Shown here: positions 34,000 through 42,735 of the stretch, piece by piece
Numbering within the stretch: the stretch's first letter is position 1
How the letters are laid out: the number at the start of each line of letters is the position of its first letter
Origin: Pseudomonas marginalis
Lineage (GTDB): Bacteria > Pseudomonadota > Gammaproteobacteria > Pseudomonadales > Pseudomonadaceae
Reading direction: 5' to 3'
Length of the DNA stretch: 64,000 nucleotides
Assembly (NCBI RefSeq): GCF_001645105.1
Contig: NZ_LKEG01000034.1
Coordinates: forward strand, 243,857-307,856
The notes under the pieces: generated by a model
Told to the model about the DNA's origin: nothing
Databases searched by the model: none
Seen by the model: the letters and a program-made list of their open reading frames with translations, nothing else
Program-made: the position numbers and the translations under genes

Positions 34000-35716
34000 G
34001 TTACTGGGCGCCTGCGTGGCGCTGACCCTTGCCTCGATGGCCTGGGCCGATGAGGACTCTTTATTAGAGAAGCATGACAAGCTCGACAACCCCAAACCGT
34101 TGGAAGGCGACGTCAGCCTGCCGCTGCCGTGCGAAGGCAACATGGTGTTCCGCTACGCCTACGTGTTGGCCCAGGGCACCCTGGATGACCGCGAGATCAG
34201 CCTCGGCTACCCCTTTGCCGAAGGCGAGGCGGGCTATCAGCAGTCGTTTATTTCCGGCTACCGCCGTGACTTCATCAACGGCCAGTTCACCCTCAAGGAC
34301 TTGCCCAAAGACTGGAACAAAGTCATCGCGCCGCTGATGCCGAAGACCGACGCCAAGACCCCGCTCAAACCGATGCTGTACTTCATCGGCAAGTACGAAG
34401 TGACCGCCCGCCAGTACGCCCAAGTGATGTCGCAGGCACAGTCGCTGGCCAGCGGCGAACCGGCACCGGCGTGCGATGCGCCGACCGGCATGGCCGGGCG
34501 CTTGCCCAAGGTCAAGCTGTCGCGCTTTGAAGCCGAGCGCTTCTCGGCGGTGTACAGCGCCTGGTTGATGAAATACCACCGTGAGTTGCTGCCGGTCAGC
34601 GGTCGCGGCTCGTCGGCGGATGACGGCGGCTTGGGCTTTGTGCGCCTGCCCACCGAAGTGGAGTGGGAATTCGCCGCGCGCGGTGGCCATGCGGTCAGCC
34701 GCCAGGACCTGGAAGGGCGCCTGTTCCCCCGCCGCGTCGAAGGCAGTGACAGTGACGGCCCGCTCGGCGATTACGCCGTGTTCAACCAAGTGGCCGGCGG
34801 CACTGGCCAGGCTGCGCGCCTGATGCCCATCGGCACCAAATTGCCCAACCCGATCGGTCTGTTCGATGTGATCGGCAACGCGGCCGAAATGGTCCAGGAG
34901 TCCTTCCAATTGGTCCACGCGGGGCGCCGTCAGGGCACCTACGGCGGCTTTGTGGTCAAGGGCGGCAACTACCTGGAAGGCGAGGGCACGCTGTTCACCG
35001 GCATGCGCCGCGAGTACCCGCTGTTTGCCGCCGACGGCACCGAGCAAAGCAACGAGACCACGGGTTTCCGCGTGGCGATTGGTGCGCTGTCGGCACCACG
35101 TTCGCGCTACAAGGAGCTGTTCGCGCAGTGGCAGAAAGAGGGGCGCCTGGCCTCGCTGACCGACGCCATCGACGACGCCCAGGACCCGACCAAGCGCCTG
35201 GACAGCATCATCGCCGCCAGTGTCGATCCCAAGCTGCAAGCTGAGCTGGGGCTGGTCAACGAAGAGCTCAAGCGCAATGTCTCGCTGATCGCCCAGCAAC
35301 GTGAAGAGGCGGCGGGCAACCTGATTCAGTCGGCCGCGTTGGTGGCCGAGACCATCGCCAACTACAACATTCGCCTGGCCAACCTGCAGAAGAGTCGCCA
35401 ACAGGCCCTGGACAACAAGGACGAGGCCAGCGCGCAGCTGTTCGACATGGCCATCGCCAATGGTCGCAGTGCGCTTGATGGCGCGGTGGCGATTTATATC
35501 GACAACCTGGCCACCGGCACGCGTTACACCGATGCGGTGATCCAGGCTCAGTTTCAACGGATCAAGGAAGAGTTGGATCGCAAGCCTGTGCTCGGCAAGA
35601 GCCTGGTGACGCGCGCAACACTGTTCGTTCGCCATGTCGGCAACTACCGCAAGCAACAGCGGGCCGACCCGGCGACGATCTTGAAGGAATTGCTCGCAGC
35701 GAGCGGTCAGCGATGA
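33992..35716 (+). CDS. tagR: TagR, periplasmic sulfatase-modifying-factor-like activator of PpkA
   Basis: A 574-residue exported protein: signal peptide MYKLLGACVALTLASMAWA, then a formylglycine-generating-enzyme-like domain (about 120-370; IGKYEVTARQYAQ, FVRLPTEVEWEFAARGG, IGLFDVIGNAAEMV, NETTGFRVAIG) and a helical C-terminal part (about 380-574). The two catalytic Cys of true FGE fall in the stretch GGNYLEGEGTL (324-334), where Glu329 and Leu334 stand instead, so it is probably a non-enzymatic binding domain. The ATG at 33992 overlaps the end of tagS by 8 bases. In the H1 system TagR stimulates PpkA from the periplasm. Confidence 0.92.
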   Translation: MYKLLGACVALTLASMAWADEDSLLEKHDKLDNPKPLEGDVSLPLPCEGNMVFRYAYVLAQGTLDDREISLGYPFAEGEAGYQQSFISGYRRDFINGQFTLKDLPKDWNKVIAPLMPKTDAKTPLKPMLYFIGKYEVTARQYAQVMSQAQSLASGEPAPACDAPTGMAGRLPKVKLSRFEAERFSAVYSAWLMKYHRELLPVSGRGSSADDGGLGFVRLPTEVEWEFAARGGHAVSRQDLEGRLFPRRVEGSDSDGPLGDYAVFNQVAGGTGQAARLMPIGTKLPNPIGLFDVIGNAAEMVQESFQLVHAGRRQGTYGGFVVKGGNYLEGEGTLFTGMRREYPLFAADGTEQSNETTGFRVAIGALSAPRSRYKELFAQWQKEGRLASLTDAIDDAQDPTKRLDSIIAASVDPKLQAELGLVNEELKRNVSLIAQQREEAAGNLIQSAALVAETIANYNIRLANLQKSRQQALDNKDEASAQLFDMAIANGRSALDGAVAIYIDNLATGTRYTDAVIQAQFQRIKEELDRKPVLGKSLVTRATLFVRHVGNYRKQQRADPATILKELLAASGQR

Positions 35717-35800
35717 TCGCTGGCTGTATGGCGAGCTTGGAAGGGACTCAGGCGGCGGTGAGCCGTGCTGGGCAAGTCAAACTTAAACGAGAACACACTT

Positions 35801-36727
35801 ATGCTTTTTTCCCGTAAGGCGGTTTCCAAGCGTCACTTGCTGCTGATCGCAGCCGGTTTCAGCACTGTGCTGACCGGTTGCGCCACGTCGCCGGCCTCCA
35901 AGGTCACGTCGAGCACCAAGGTCGAGTATTACCCTAACTGCTACGAGCCGGTGCAGCACCTGCGTGCGACCGATTCGGACATGACCAAGTCGGTCGTGAC
36001 CGGTGCGGCCATCGGCGCTGCCGGCGGTGCACTGCTGGGCGCCCTCACCGGCGACAAGGAAAAACGTGGCCGTAACGCCGCCATCGGTGCTGCAGGCGGC
36101 GCGTTGGCCGGCGGCGCGGCGGGTTACTACACCGAACGTCAGAAGCAGATCGCCGATGACAACCAGCGTATTGCCTCGTATGCCGCTGACGTGAACAAAA
36201 GCGCCTCCGACATCGACCGCAGCACTGCGTACGCCAAGGCGTCCCAGCAGTGCTACCAGAGCGCGTTCACCAAGTTGGTGGCTGATCGCAAAGCCAAGAC
36301 CGTCAACGACACCGAAGGCCGCAAGCGCCTGGCGGAAATCGTCTCGGGCCTGAAGGAATCCAATGACCTGATCGTTGCGGTCAACGGTAAAGCCGCCGAA
36401 GACCTGAACAACTACACCCAGGCCTACGAGAAAGACCTGCAACAGGTTGGCGTACAGCGTACCGACGTGGTCACCGTGGCCAAGGCCGATGTAACCCCCG
36501 CTGTGACATCGGGCAAGAAGAAAGGCACAGGCACCAAACCGCCTAAAAAGCCGGTTCTTCCAACCGTACCAACAGAAGCGGTGAGCACCGAGAAGACCTT
36601 CCAGACCGCCCAGACCAAGCAAGATGAAAGCAAGAAGGTCGCCAGCGCCGGTAAAGCTCAGCTCGAAGGCAGCTGCCGCGATCCGAACCTGGCCGACTGG
36701 GCGCCGGTACCTTGCCCAAACGTTTAA
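35801..36727 (+). CDS. tagQ: Outer-membrane lipoprotein TagQ
   Basis: A 308-residue lipoprotein with a signal MLFSRKAVSKRHLLLIAAGF and a lipobox VLTGC. A Gly-zipper segment follows (TGAAIGAAGGALLGALTGDK, then AAIGAAGGALAGGAAGYY, about residues 66-110), then helical sequence and a Lys/Pro-rich region. In P. aeruginosa TagQ anchors TagR to the outer membrane; position, length (about 300) and signal agree. The start at 35801 gives a proper signal peptide, while the longer frame does not. Confidence 0.85.
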   Translation: MLFSRKAVSKRHLLLIAAGFSTVLTGCATSPASKVTSSTKVEYYPNCYEPVQHLRATDSDMTKSVVTGAAIGAAGGALLGALTGDKEKRGRNAAIGAAGGALAGGAAGYYTERQKQIADDNQRIASYAADVNKSASDIDRSTAYAKASQQCYQSAFTKLVADRKAKTVNDTEGRKRLAEIVSGLKESNDLIVAVNGKAAEDLNNYTQAYEKDLQQVGVQRTDVVTVAKADVTPAVTSGKKKGTGTKPPKKPVLPTVPTEAVSTEKTFQTAQTKQDESKKVASAGKAQLEGSCRDPNLADWAPVPCPNV

Positions 36728-36750
36728 GTAAAATGCTGCTATAAGCGTCA

Positions 36751-36799
36751 AACGCCAGCCGATCTTCCGCTAATGCGCTAGATCGGTGGCGTTCTTTTT
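36751..36799 (+). terminator. Rho-independent terminator of the plus-strand T6SS operon
   Basis: AACGCCAGCCGATCT (36751-36765) pairs with AGATCGGTGGCGTT (36780-36793) with one bulge or mismatch, followed by CTTTTTG. It lies 24 bases after the tagQ stop, ending the T6SS operon and isolating the next gene. Confidence 0.85.
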
Positions 36800-36851
36800 G
36801 CAAATCGTTAAACTGCTGCGGCCACTCAATAATTACACCGAGGCCGTGTGC

Positions 36852-37226
36852 ATGAAATTTCGTCTTCTCCTGTGGGTGCTGGGCCTGATGATGGGCAAAG
36901 CCAGCCGCACCAATCCTGCCTTCCAGCAGCAACTGGGTGACAAAGACCTGGCCTTCCAGCTGCAGACCCTCGACGGCAAGGTTGCCCGTCACTTCATCGT
37001 CAAAGACCAACGCATCACCAGTCGCTCGGGTGTTCACCCGGCGCCGGCGTTTGCTATCGCGTTCAAGGACGCCGCCTACGGCTTCGCCACGATGCAGGCG
37101 AAGAACAAGCAACTGGCGTTCATGACGGGGATTCAGGACAAGTCGATCCAGATCAAGGGCAACCCGGCGCTGGTGATCTGGTTCCAGGGGTTGACCAAGT
37201 ATTTGAAGCCGAAGAAAAAGAAGTAG
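36852..37226 (+). CDS. Small SCP2-like protein of unknown function
   Basis: A 124-residue protein starting MKFRLLLWVLGLMMGKASR, with a hydrophobic N-terminus, then a domain resembling the SCP2 sterol-carrier fold (LAFQLQTLDGKVARHFIVKD; VHPAPAFAIAFKDAAYGFAT; PALVIWFQGLTKYL) and a Lys-rich end. The ATG at 36852 is chosen because the conserved-looking part starts there. Function unknown; it is separated from the T6SS by a terminator and is likely part of the older core region. Confidence 0.75.
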   Translation: MKFRLLLWVLGLMMGKASRTNPAFQQQLGDKDLAFQLQTLDGKVARHFIVKDQRITSRSGVHPAPAFAIAFKDAAYGFATMQAKNKQLAFMTGIQDKSIQIKGNPALVIWFQGLTKYLKPKKKK

Positions 37227-37240
37227 ACCGAGGTGGATTC

Positions 37241-37311
37241 ATCGGGGGCAAGCCCCTTCCCACACTTGACTGTGCTCGCAGATCAACCTGTGGGAGGGGG
37301 CTTGCCCCCGA
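37241..37311. repeat. Pair of REP palindromes between convergent genes
   Basis: ATCGGGGGCAAGCCCCTTCC (from 37241) is followed by GTGGGAGGGGGCTTGCCCCC (37290-37309). The two REPs point in the opposite sense to those of the REPINs at 9343 and 16133. They fill the gap between the SCP2-like gene and the HDOD gene and may serve as a bidirectional end. Confidence 0.88.
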
Positions 37312-37334
37312 CAGTGGTCTAACACGCTACCGAT

Positions 37335-38735
37335 TCAGCCCTGGCTGAACTGGGACGCCAACTCGCGCAACAGCACTTCAGCATCCAGCACTTTGCCCAC
37401 CACTTCCTCAGCCTTGTCACGGCTCAAGCCCAGGCGCTCAAGCAGCGCGTCCGGAATCGCCTCGTCCGGCCCGGAGCCAATCCCCCGGCTGCGCAACAAG
37501 CGCACCGCCAAGCACACCAGGTTCGGATACTCAGCATATTGCCCGTCGTAGGTCGGGTCGTGCTGGAAGCGCAGGGCGGTGGACAATTCGTCCGGCATGT
37601 CCCAGTAGCGCATCAACCAGGCACCGATCTGCTCGCGGCTGATGCCCAGCAAGTGTTGCTCGACATAGCTGTGGCACAGGTGCGGGTTGACCTCCAGGTG
37701 GCGGCAGATCAGCGAGAAGTGCGGCGGGAACACGTGGGCCAGCAGCAAGTAACCGAAGTTGTGCAGCAGACCAGCCAGGTAGGTCAGGCCGGCTTCCGGG
37801 CGCTGGGCGCGGGGCATGGCGCGGGTCAGGCCTTCGATCACGGCGGCGGTGTAGATGGACTGGTGCCAGTATGGCGTGGCCTGGTGTGGGTGGTCCTTGG
37901 GCAGGCTCAGGGTTTTGCCCAGGGCCAGGCCCAGCGCCAGGTTGATCACCAGGTCGAAGCCCAGCACGCGCACGATGGCATCTTCCACCGAGCGGATCTT
38001 GCCCGGCGACGCGTAGTAGGGCGACGCGGCCCAGCTCACCACTTGCGCGGCCAGGGACGGGTCGGTCTCGACCACGCCGGTAATGTCATCGATGGTGGCA
38101 TTGGGGTCGACGCGCAGCTTGATGATCTTCTGCGCGGTGTCGGCCAGCGGTGGAATCTCGATGGTCGCTTCCAGGCGTTGCTGGATGCGGCGCGCGGTGA
38201 ACGCTTGCATCGCCTGGGTGATTTCCTCGCGGTCGTCGTTTGGGCGGTCGAGGTTCGGGCGAATGTTGCTCAGCGGCTCGCCGAATTGAGCGGCGCTGGC
38301 CTTGGTCAGCATGGTCTTGAAGTCGTCGCTGGCGATTTCCAGCAGCAGCCCGGCTTCGCCCGAATGCACCAGCAGGTTCGGCTCGTTGAGCAGGCTGCCT
38401 TCGTACAGGCACGGTGAGCTGGTGAGGGGCGGCAGGCCCGGCAGCAGGCTCAGGTCATGCTTGCCCAGCATGCGCTCGACACGCTCCGGCGACACCGCAA
38501 TGAGGCGGCGACCGGTCAGTTCGGTGAGGCGGTTGAGGTCGAGCAACTGGTTCTGCGGGAACAGCACCATCAGTGCGCCCACCGCATCTTCCAGCAATAC
38601 GGCCTGGACCTTTCGCGCAGGATTCAGGCCCGGTAGATCCGCGACTTCCGTATAGGGGATGGCGAGTTTTGCGAGCAGAGCCTGAATGACCGGCGGGGCG
38701 GTCAGTGGGGCTGTGGCGAGGGCAACTTCTGACAT
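37335..38735 (-). CDS. HDOD signalling protein with N-terminal YbaK-like domain
   Basis: A 466-residue cytoplasmic protein. Residues about 15-155 resemble the YbaK/ProX aminoacyl-tRNA deacylase fold (LLEDAVGALMVLFPQNQLLD; GRRLIAVSPERVERMLG; SGEAGLLLEIASDDFKTML). The second half is an HDOD domain (IPPLADTAQKIIKLRVDPNA; VETDPSLAAQVVSWA; LLHNFGYLLLAHVFP). HDOD domains are degenerate HD hydrolases used as signalling scaffolds. The longer frame upstream is ignored because homology starts at MSEVALATAP (38735). Whether the first domain still edits tRNA is unknown. The gene lies beside recG as in other pseudomonads. Confidence 0.85.
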   Translation of the reverse strand: MSEVALATAPLTAPPVIQALLAKLAIPYTEVADLPGLNPARKVQAVLLEDAVGALMVLFPQNQLLDLNRLTELTGRRLIAVSPERVERMLGKHDLSLLPGLPPLTSSPCLYEGSLLNEPNLLVHSGEAGLLLEIASDDFKTMLTKASAAQFGEPLSNIRPNLDRPNDDREEITQAMQAFTARRIQQRLEATIEIPPLADTAQKIIKLRVDPNATIDDITGVVETDPSLAAQVVSWAASPYYASPGKIRSVEDAIVRVLGFDLVINLALGLALGKTLSLPKDHPHQATPYWHQSIYTAAVIEGLTRAMPRAQRPEAGLTYLAGLLHNFGYLLLAHVFPPHFSLICRHLEVNPHLCHSYVEQHLLGISREQIGAWLMRYWDMPDELSTALRFQHDPTYDGQYAEYPNLVCLAVRLLRSRGIGSGPDEAIPDALLERLGLSRDKAEEVVGKVLDAEVLLRELASQFSQG

Positions 38736-38812
38736 GGCCTGATCCAATTTCTTACAATCATTGGAGTATAACCAGCTTGCTACCTCTGTTGGTCGGTTAA
38801 GTGAGTCAGGCG

Positions 38813-40888
38813 TCACACTTGGCCGTATTGCTGCCCATGGCGCAACCAGCGATTCAGCAACGGGCTGACATGCTCCGGCCAACGTTCGAGCAAGGCTTGC
38901 GCGGCATCGCGTACGGCGGGCAGTAAATCGGCGTCGCGCATCAGGTCGGCGACCTTGAATTGCAGCAGGCCGGTCTGGCGGGTGCCGAGCATTTCGCCGG
39001 GCCCACGCAGTTCGAGGTCCTTTTCGGCGATGACAAAACCGTCGTTGGTTTCGCGCATGATGCCCAGGCGCTGACGACCGATCTGCGACAGTGGCGGGTG
39101 GTAGAGCAGCACACAATGGCTGGCCGCGCTGCCCCGGCCGACACGTCCGCGCAACTGGTGCAACTGCGCCAGGCCGAGGCGCTCGGGGTTTTCGATGATC
39201 ATCAGGCTGGCGTTGGGCACGTCCACGCCTACTTCGATCACCGTGGTGGCCACCAGCAGTTGCAGATTGCCGGCCTTGAACTCGGCCATTACCGCGGCCT
39301 TTTCCGCAGGCTTCATGCGCCCGTGGATCAGCCCGACCTTAAGCTCGCCGAGGGCGCTGGTCAGGTCTTCGTAGGTGGTTTCGGCGGCCTGGCAGGTCAG
39401 CTCTTCGGACTCTTCGATCAGCGTACAGACCCAGTAGGCCTGGCGACCTTCGGCACAGGCGCCGCGCACGCGCTCGATCACTTCGACACGCCGGGTGTCG
39501 GTGACCAGTACGGTGTTGACGGGCGTACGGCCAGGCGGTAGTTCGTCGAGGATCGAGGTGTCGAGGTCGGCGTAGGCGCTCATGGCCAGCGTGCGCGGGA
39601 TCGGTGTGGCGGTCATGATCAACTGGTGCGGGTTCATGCGTCCGCCCACGCCTTTCTGGCGCAGGGCCAGGCGCTGCTGCACGCCGAAACGGTGCTGTTC
39701 GTCGATGATCACCAGGGCCAGGTTCTTGAACTGCACCTCGTCCTGGAACAGCGCGTGGGTGCCCACCACCATCGGTGCGCCGCCGGCGATCTGTTCGAGT
39801 GCGGCTGCGCGGTTCTTGCCTTTGAGCTTGCCGGCCAACCAGGCGACTTCCAGGCCCAGCGGTTCGAGCCAGCGCTTGAAGGTGATGAAGTGTTGCTCGG
39901 CCAGGATCTCGGTCGGCGCCATCAGCGCCACCTGGTAACCGGCTTCCAGCGCTTGCAGCGCGGCGAGGGCGGCGACCACGGTTTTGCCCGCGCCGACGTC
40001 GCCCTGGATCAGGCGCAGCATCGGTTCTTTCTGGCTGAGGTCATAGGCGATCTCGTTACCCACGCGCTGCTGGGCGCCGGTCGGGGCAAAACCGAGGTTG
40101 GCCAGGTACTGCGCGGGCAGCCGCGTGGCCTTGGGCATCGCTGGCGCGCGCAGGGAACGCATGCTTTCGCGCAGGCGTTGCTGGGACAGTTGATGGGTCA
40201 GCAGCTCTTCGAAGGCCAGGCGGTGCTGGGCCCAGTGATGACCGAGGGCCAGTTCGTCGACATCGGCGTCGGCGGGCGGGTGATGCAGGTAGCGAATCGC
40301 ATCGTCCAGCGGCGCCAATTGATAGTCGCGAGCCAGTTCCTCAGGCAGCCAGTCGGGCAGGCTTTTCGGGCCGAGCATCGTCAGCGTCTGCATGCACAGC
40401 TGGCGCAGGCGTTGCTGGGTCAGGCCTTCGGTGAGCGGGTAGATCGGGGTGAGCGTGGTGTCGACCGGCGGCGGTTCATCCCCGGTGATGGCGCGGTATT
40501 CCGGGTGATAGATCTCCAGGCCTGACGCACCGGGCCGCGCTTCGCCGTAGCAGCGCACGCGGGTGCCGCGCTTGAGGCCTTCCTTCTGCGCGTTGCTGAA
40601 ATGGTAGAAACGCAGGCTGAGGCCGCCGGTACCGTCCTGAAGCCGCACGACCAAGCTGCGGCGTTTGCCCATGACCACGTCGGCACCGCTGACGGTGCCT
40701 TCGACCACCGCATCCTGCCCAGGGCGTAACTGGCCGATGGGCACTACGCGGGTGCGGTCCTGATAGCGCAAGGGCAGGTGGAACAGCACGTCCTGGAGGT
40801 TCTCCAGGCCGACCTTGGCCAGCTTCTCGGCCATGGCTTCACCGACACCCTTGAGTGCCGTCACCGACACCTGCGACAGCTCAGTCAT
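38813..40888 (-). CDS. recG: ATP-dependent DNA helicase RecG
   Basis: A 691-residue helicase that remodels stalled forks and branched DNA. An N-terminal wedge/OB domain (SLRFYHFSNAQKEGLKRGT) precedes the SF2 core: Walker A GDVGAGKT, DEQHRFGVQQR (the DEQH box), MTATPIPRTLAM, and the C-terminal motifs VATTVIEVGVDVPNA and QLRGRVGRG. The ATG at 40888 gives the usual family length; upstream codons are discounted. It follows oxyR by 8 bases. Confidence 0.97.
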   Translation of the reverse strand: MTELSQVSVTALKGVGEAMAEKLAKVGLENLQDVLFHLPLRYQDRTRVVPIGQLRPGQDAVVEGTVSGADVVMGKRRSLVVRLQDGTGGLSLRFYHFSNAQKEGLKRGTRVRCYGEARPGASGLEIYHPEYRAITGDEPPPVDTTLTPIYPLTEGLTQQRLRQLCMQTLTMLGPKSLPDWLPEELARDYQLAPLDDAIRYLHHPPADADVDELALGHHWAQHRLAFEELLTHQLSQQRLRESMRSLRAPAMPKATRLPAQYLANLGFAPTGAQQRVGNEIAYDLSQKEPMLRLIQGDVGAGKTVVAALAALQALEAGYQVALMAPTEILAEQHFITFKRWLEPLGLEVAWLAGKLKGKNRAAALEQIAGGAPMVVGTHALFQDEVQFKNLALVIIDEQHRFGVQQRLALRQKGVGGRMNPHQLIMTATPIPRTLAMSAYADLDTSILDELPPGRTPVNTVLVTDTRRVEVIERVRGACAEGRQAYWVCTLIEESEELTCQAAETTYEDLTSALGELKVGLIHGRMKPAEKAAVMAEFKAGNLQLLVATTVIEVGVDVPNASLMIIENPERLGLAQLHQLRGRVGRGSAASHCVLLYHPPLSQIGRQRLGIMRETNDGFVIAEKDLELRGPGEMLGTRQTGLLQFKVADLMRDADLLPAVRDAAQALLERWPEHVSPLLNRWLRHGQQYGQV

Positions 40889-40896
40889 ACCCTTGC

Positions 40897-41817
40897 TTAA
40901 CTCGCAGCAGGCGGCTTGGCCACCGAGCACAGGCGGATCGAGTCGGCGAGGATCTCAATGGCTTTTGGCCGTGGGAAGCTGGCGCGCCAGGCGATCGCCA
41001 CGGTGCGGAACGGCACTGGCGGCGTGAGTGGGCGCACTTCAATCACGCCGGGGGCGTAGTGATGGCTGTCCACCGCCGACAGCGGCAAGATCGAGATGCC
41101 CAGGCCCGAAGCGACCATGTGCCGAATGGTTTCCAGGGAGCTGGATTCCACGGTGGTGTGCTTGGCGCCGTCGTTGCCTTTGGTCAGGGTCGGGCAGGCT
41201 TCGAGGACCTGGTCGCGGAAGCAGTGACCTTCGCCGAGCAGCAGCAGGCTCTTGTCGTTGAGCAGGCCGGCGTCGATGGTGTCTTTCTGCGTCCACGGGT
41301 GGGAGGCCGGCATCAGCACGTAGAACGGCTCGTCGTAGAGCGGCAGGGTCAGCACGTCGGCTTCATTGAACGGCAGGGCGATGATGATCGCGTCCAGCTC
41401 GCCGTTGCGCAGTTTGTCGCGCAGCACGTGGGTGAAGTTTTCTTCGATATACAGCGGCATCTGCGGCGCGACGCGGTGCAGTTGCGGAATCAGGTGCGGG
41501 AACAGGTACGGGCCGACGGTGTAGATGGCGCCGACTTTCAGCGGTGCGGTCAGCTGGTTCTTGCCGGCCTGGGCCAGCTCGCGAATGCTCTGTGCTTGCT
41601 CCAGCACCTTCTGTGCCTGGGCCACAATACCTTCACCCACCGGGGTGAGGCGCACGGCGCTCTTGCTGCGCTCGAAAATCAGCACACCGAGTTCGTCTTC
41701 AAGCTTTTTCACGCCCACCGACAGCGTCGGCTGGCTGACGTGGCAACGCTCGGCCGCGTGGCCGAAATGCTGCTCTTGGGCGAGGGTAACGATGTAGCGT
41801 AATTCTGTAAGAGTCAT
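40897..41817 (-). CDS. oxyR: Hydrogen peroxide sensor OxyR
   Basis: A 306-residue LysR regulator activating peroxide defence. The helix-turn-helix lies near the N-terminus (HFGHAAERCHVSQPTLSVGV), and the effector domain carries the redox pair C199 and C208 in GHCFRDQVLEAC, the positions used by OxyR. Co-transcription with recG is the known arrangement in Pseudomonas. The 168 bases upstream hold its promoter, not identified by me. Confidence 0.97.
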   Translation of the reverse strand: MTLTELRYIVTLAQEQHFGHAAERCHVSQPTLSVGVKKLEDELGVLIFERSKSAVRLTPVGEGIVAQAQKVLEQAQSIRELAQAGKNQLTAPLKVGAIYTVGPYLFPHLIPQLHRVAPQMPLYIEENFTHVLRDKLRNGELDAIIIALPFNEADVLTLPLYDEPFYVLMPASHPWTQKDTIDAGLLNDKSLLLLGEGHCFRDQVLEACPTLTKGNDGAKHTTVESSSLETIRHMVASGLGISILPLSAVDSHHYAPGVIEVRPLTPPVPFRTVAIAWRASFPRPKAIEILADSIRLCSVAKPPAAS

Positions 41818-41940
41818 AGCGGGCGTCCATGAGGTTGCGGGCCAAGCATACCGGCTGCAATCGATAGACGCACGTTATCAGAAGTTTGGTAGGGATTGAG
41901 CGGAGAGTAGTCGGGAATTTTCTTGTGCGATGAAACCAAA

Positions 41941-41970
41941 ATGTGGGAGGGGCAAGCCCCTTCCCACATT
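41941..41970. repeat. Single REP palindrome between tonB and oxyR
   Basis: ATGTGGGAGGGG and CCCCTTCCCACAT form a near-perfect palindrome around a short CAAG loop. It is one half of the REP family found elsewhere, 15 bases after the tonB stop, and could end the exbB-exbD-tonB transcript. Confidence 0.8.
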
Positions 41971-41985
41971 GCTTCCTGTGTGCCT

Positions 41986-42735
41986 TTAGCGGCGGCGTTT
42001 CTCGATGTTGTACACGAACGGTGCAACGATCTCGATGCTGCCACCTTTGAGCATGTCCGCCGGCGGCTTGGGCAGCGGCTGGGCACGACGGATCATGTCC
42101 AGGGTGGCACGGTCCAGGTCGGCGTTGCCGGAGCGGCCGACCAACTCGTAGGACAGCACGTTACCGTCGGCATCCACCACGAACTTCAGGCGGTTCAAGC
42201 CTTCCTTGCCACGGGCCTGGGCACCTGGCGGGTATTTCTTGTACTTCTGCAAGTGTGCCAGCAGGGTGCCTTCCCAGGACGCTTTGGCGGCGATCTGTTG
42301 TGGCGACGGGCCAGGTACCGGTTGGGCCGATTTTTCAGCCGGCGCTTGGGTCGGCGGAGCGTCGCTCGGCGGGTCCTCGGAGGGTTTCTCCTTGGGCGGC
42401 TCGATCTTCTTCTCCACCGGCTTGGGCGGCTGCGGTTTAGGCTTGGGCTTGACCGGCTTGGGCACCTGGATTGTCGGCTTGGGGGCCTCGGCCAGTTTCG
42501 GCAGGGGCAGCTCTTCTACCGGTGCAGGCGGTTGCGGCGGCGTTACCACTTTGGGCGGTGCCGGCGGTGGTGGCGCTGGCATCGGGGCCAGGTCGATGAC
42601 CATGGCAGCCGGTGGCAACTGCACCGTGCGCGGCGCCGACCAATGAAGCGCGATAGCAATCGCGATGGCATGCACGCCCAGTACGACGGCGAGGCTGGTG
42701 CCATAACGCGTCAGTTTGTGGCGCGTCGTGATCAT
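41986..42735 (-). CDS. tonB: TonB energy transducer
   Basis: A 249-residue inner-membrane protein that carries proton-motive force to outer-membrane receptors for iron complexes and other solutes. A single N-terminal transmembrane helix (GTSLAVVLGVHAIAIAIALH), a long Pro/Lys/Glu-rich periplasmic spacer (about 50-150), and a C-terminal TonB domain (WEGTLLAHLQKYKKYPPGAQ; GLNRLKFVVDADGNVLSYEL). It overlaps exbD by four bases. Confidence 0.96.
   Translation of the reverse strand: MITTRHKLTRYGTSLAVVLGVHAIAIAIALHWSAPRTVQLPPAAMVIDLAPMPAPPPPAPPKVVTPPQPPAPVEELPLPKLAEAPKPTIQVPKPVKPKPKPQPPKPVEKKIEPPKEKPSEDPPSDAPPTQAPAEKSAQPVPGPSPQQIAAKASWEGTLLAHLQKYKKYPPGAQARGKEGLNRLKFVVDADGNVLSYELVGRSGNADLDRATLDMIRRAQPLPKPPADMLKGGSIEIVAPFVYNIEKRRR

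Noticed and set aside
34064..35656. Antisense frame opposite tagR
   Set aside because: Shadow frame; tagR has a signal peptide and recognisable domain on the plus strand.
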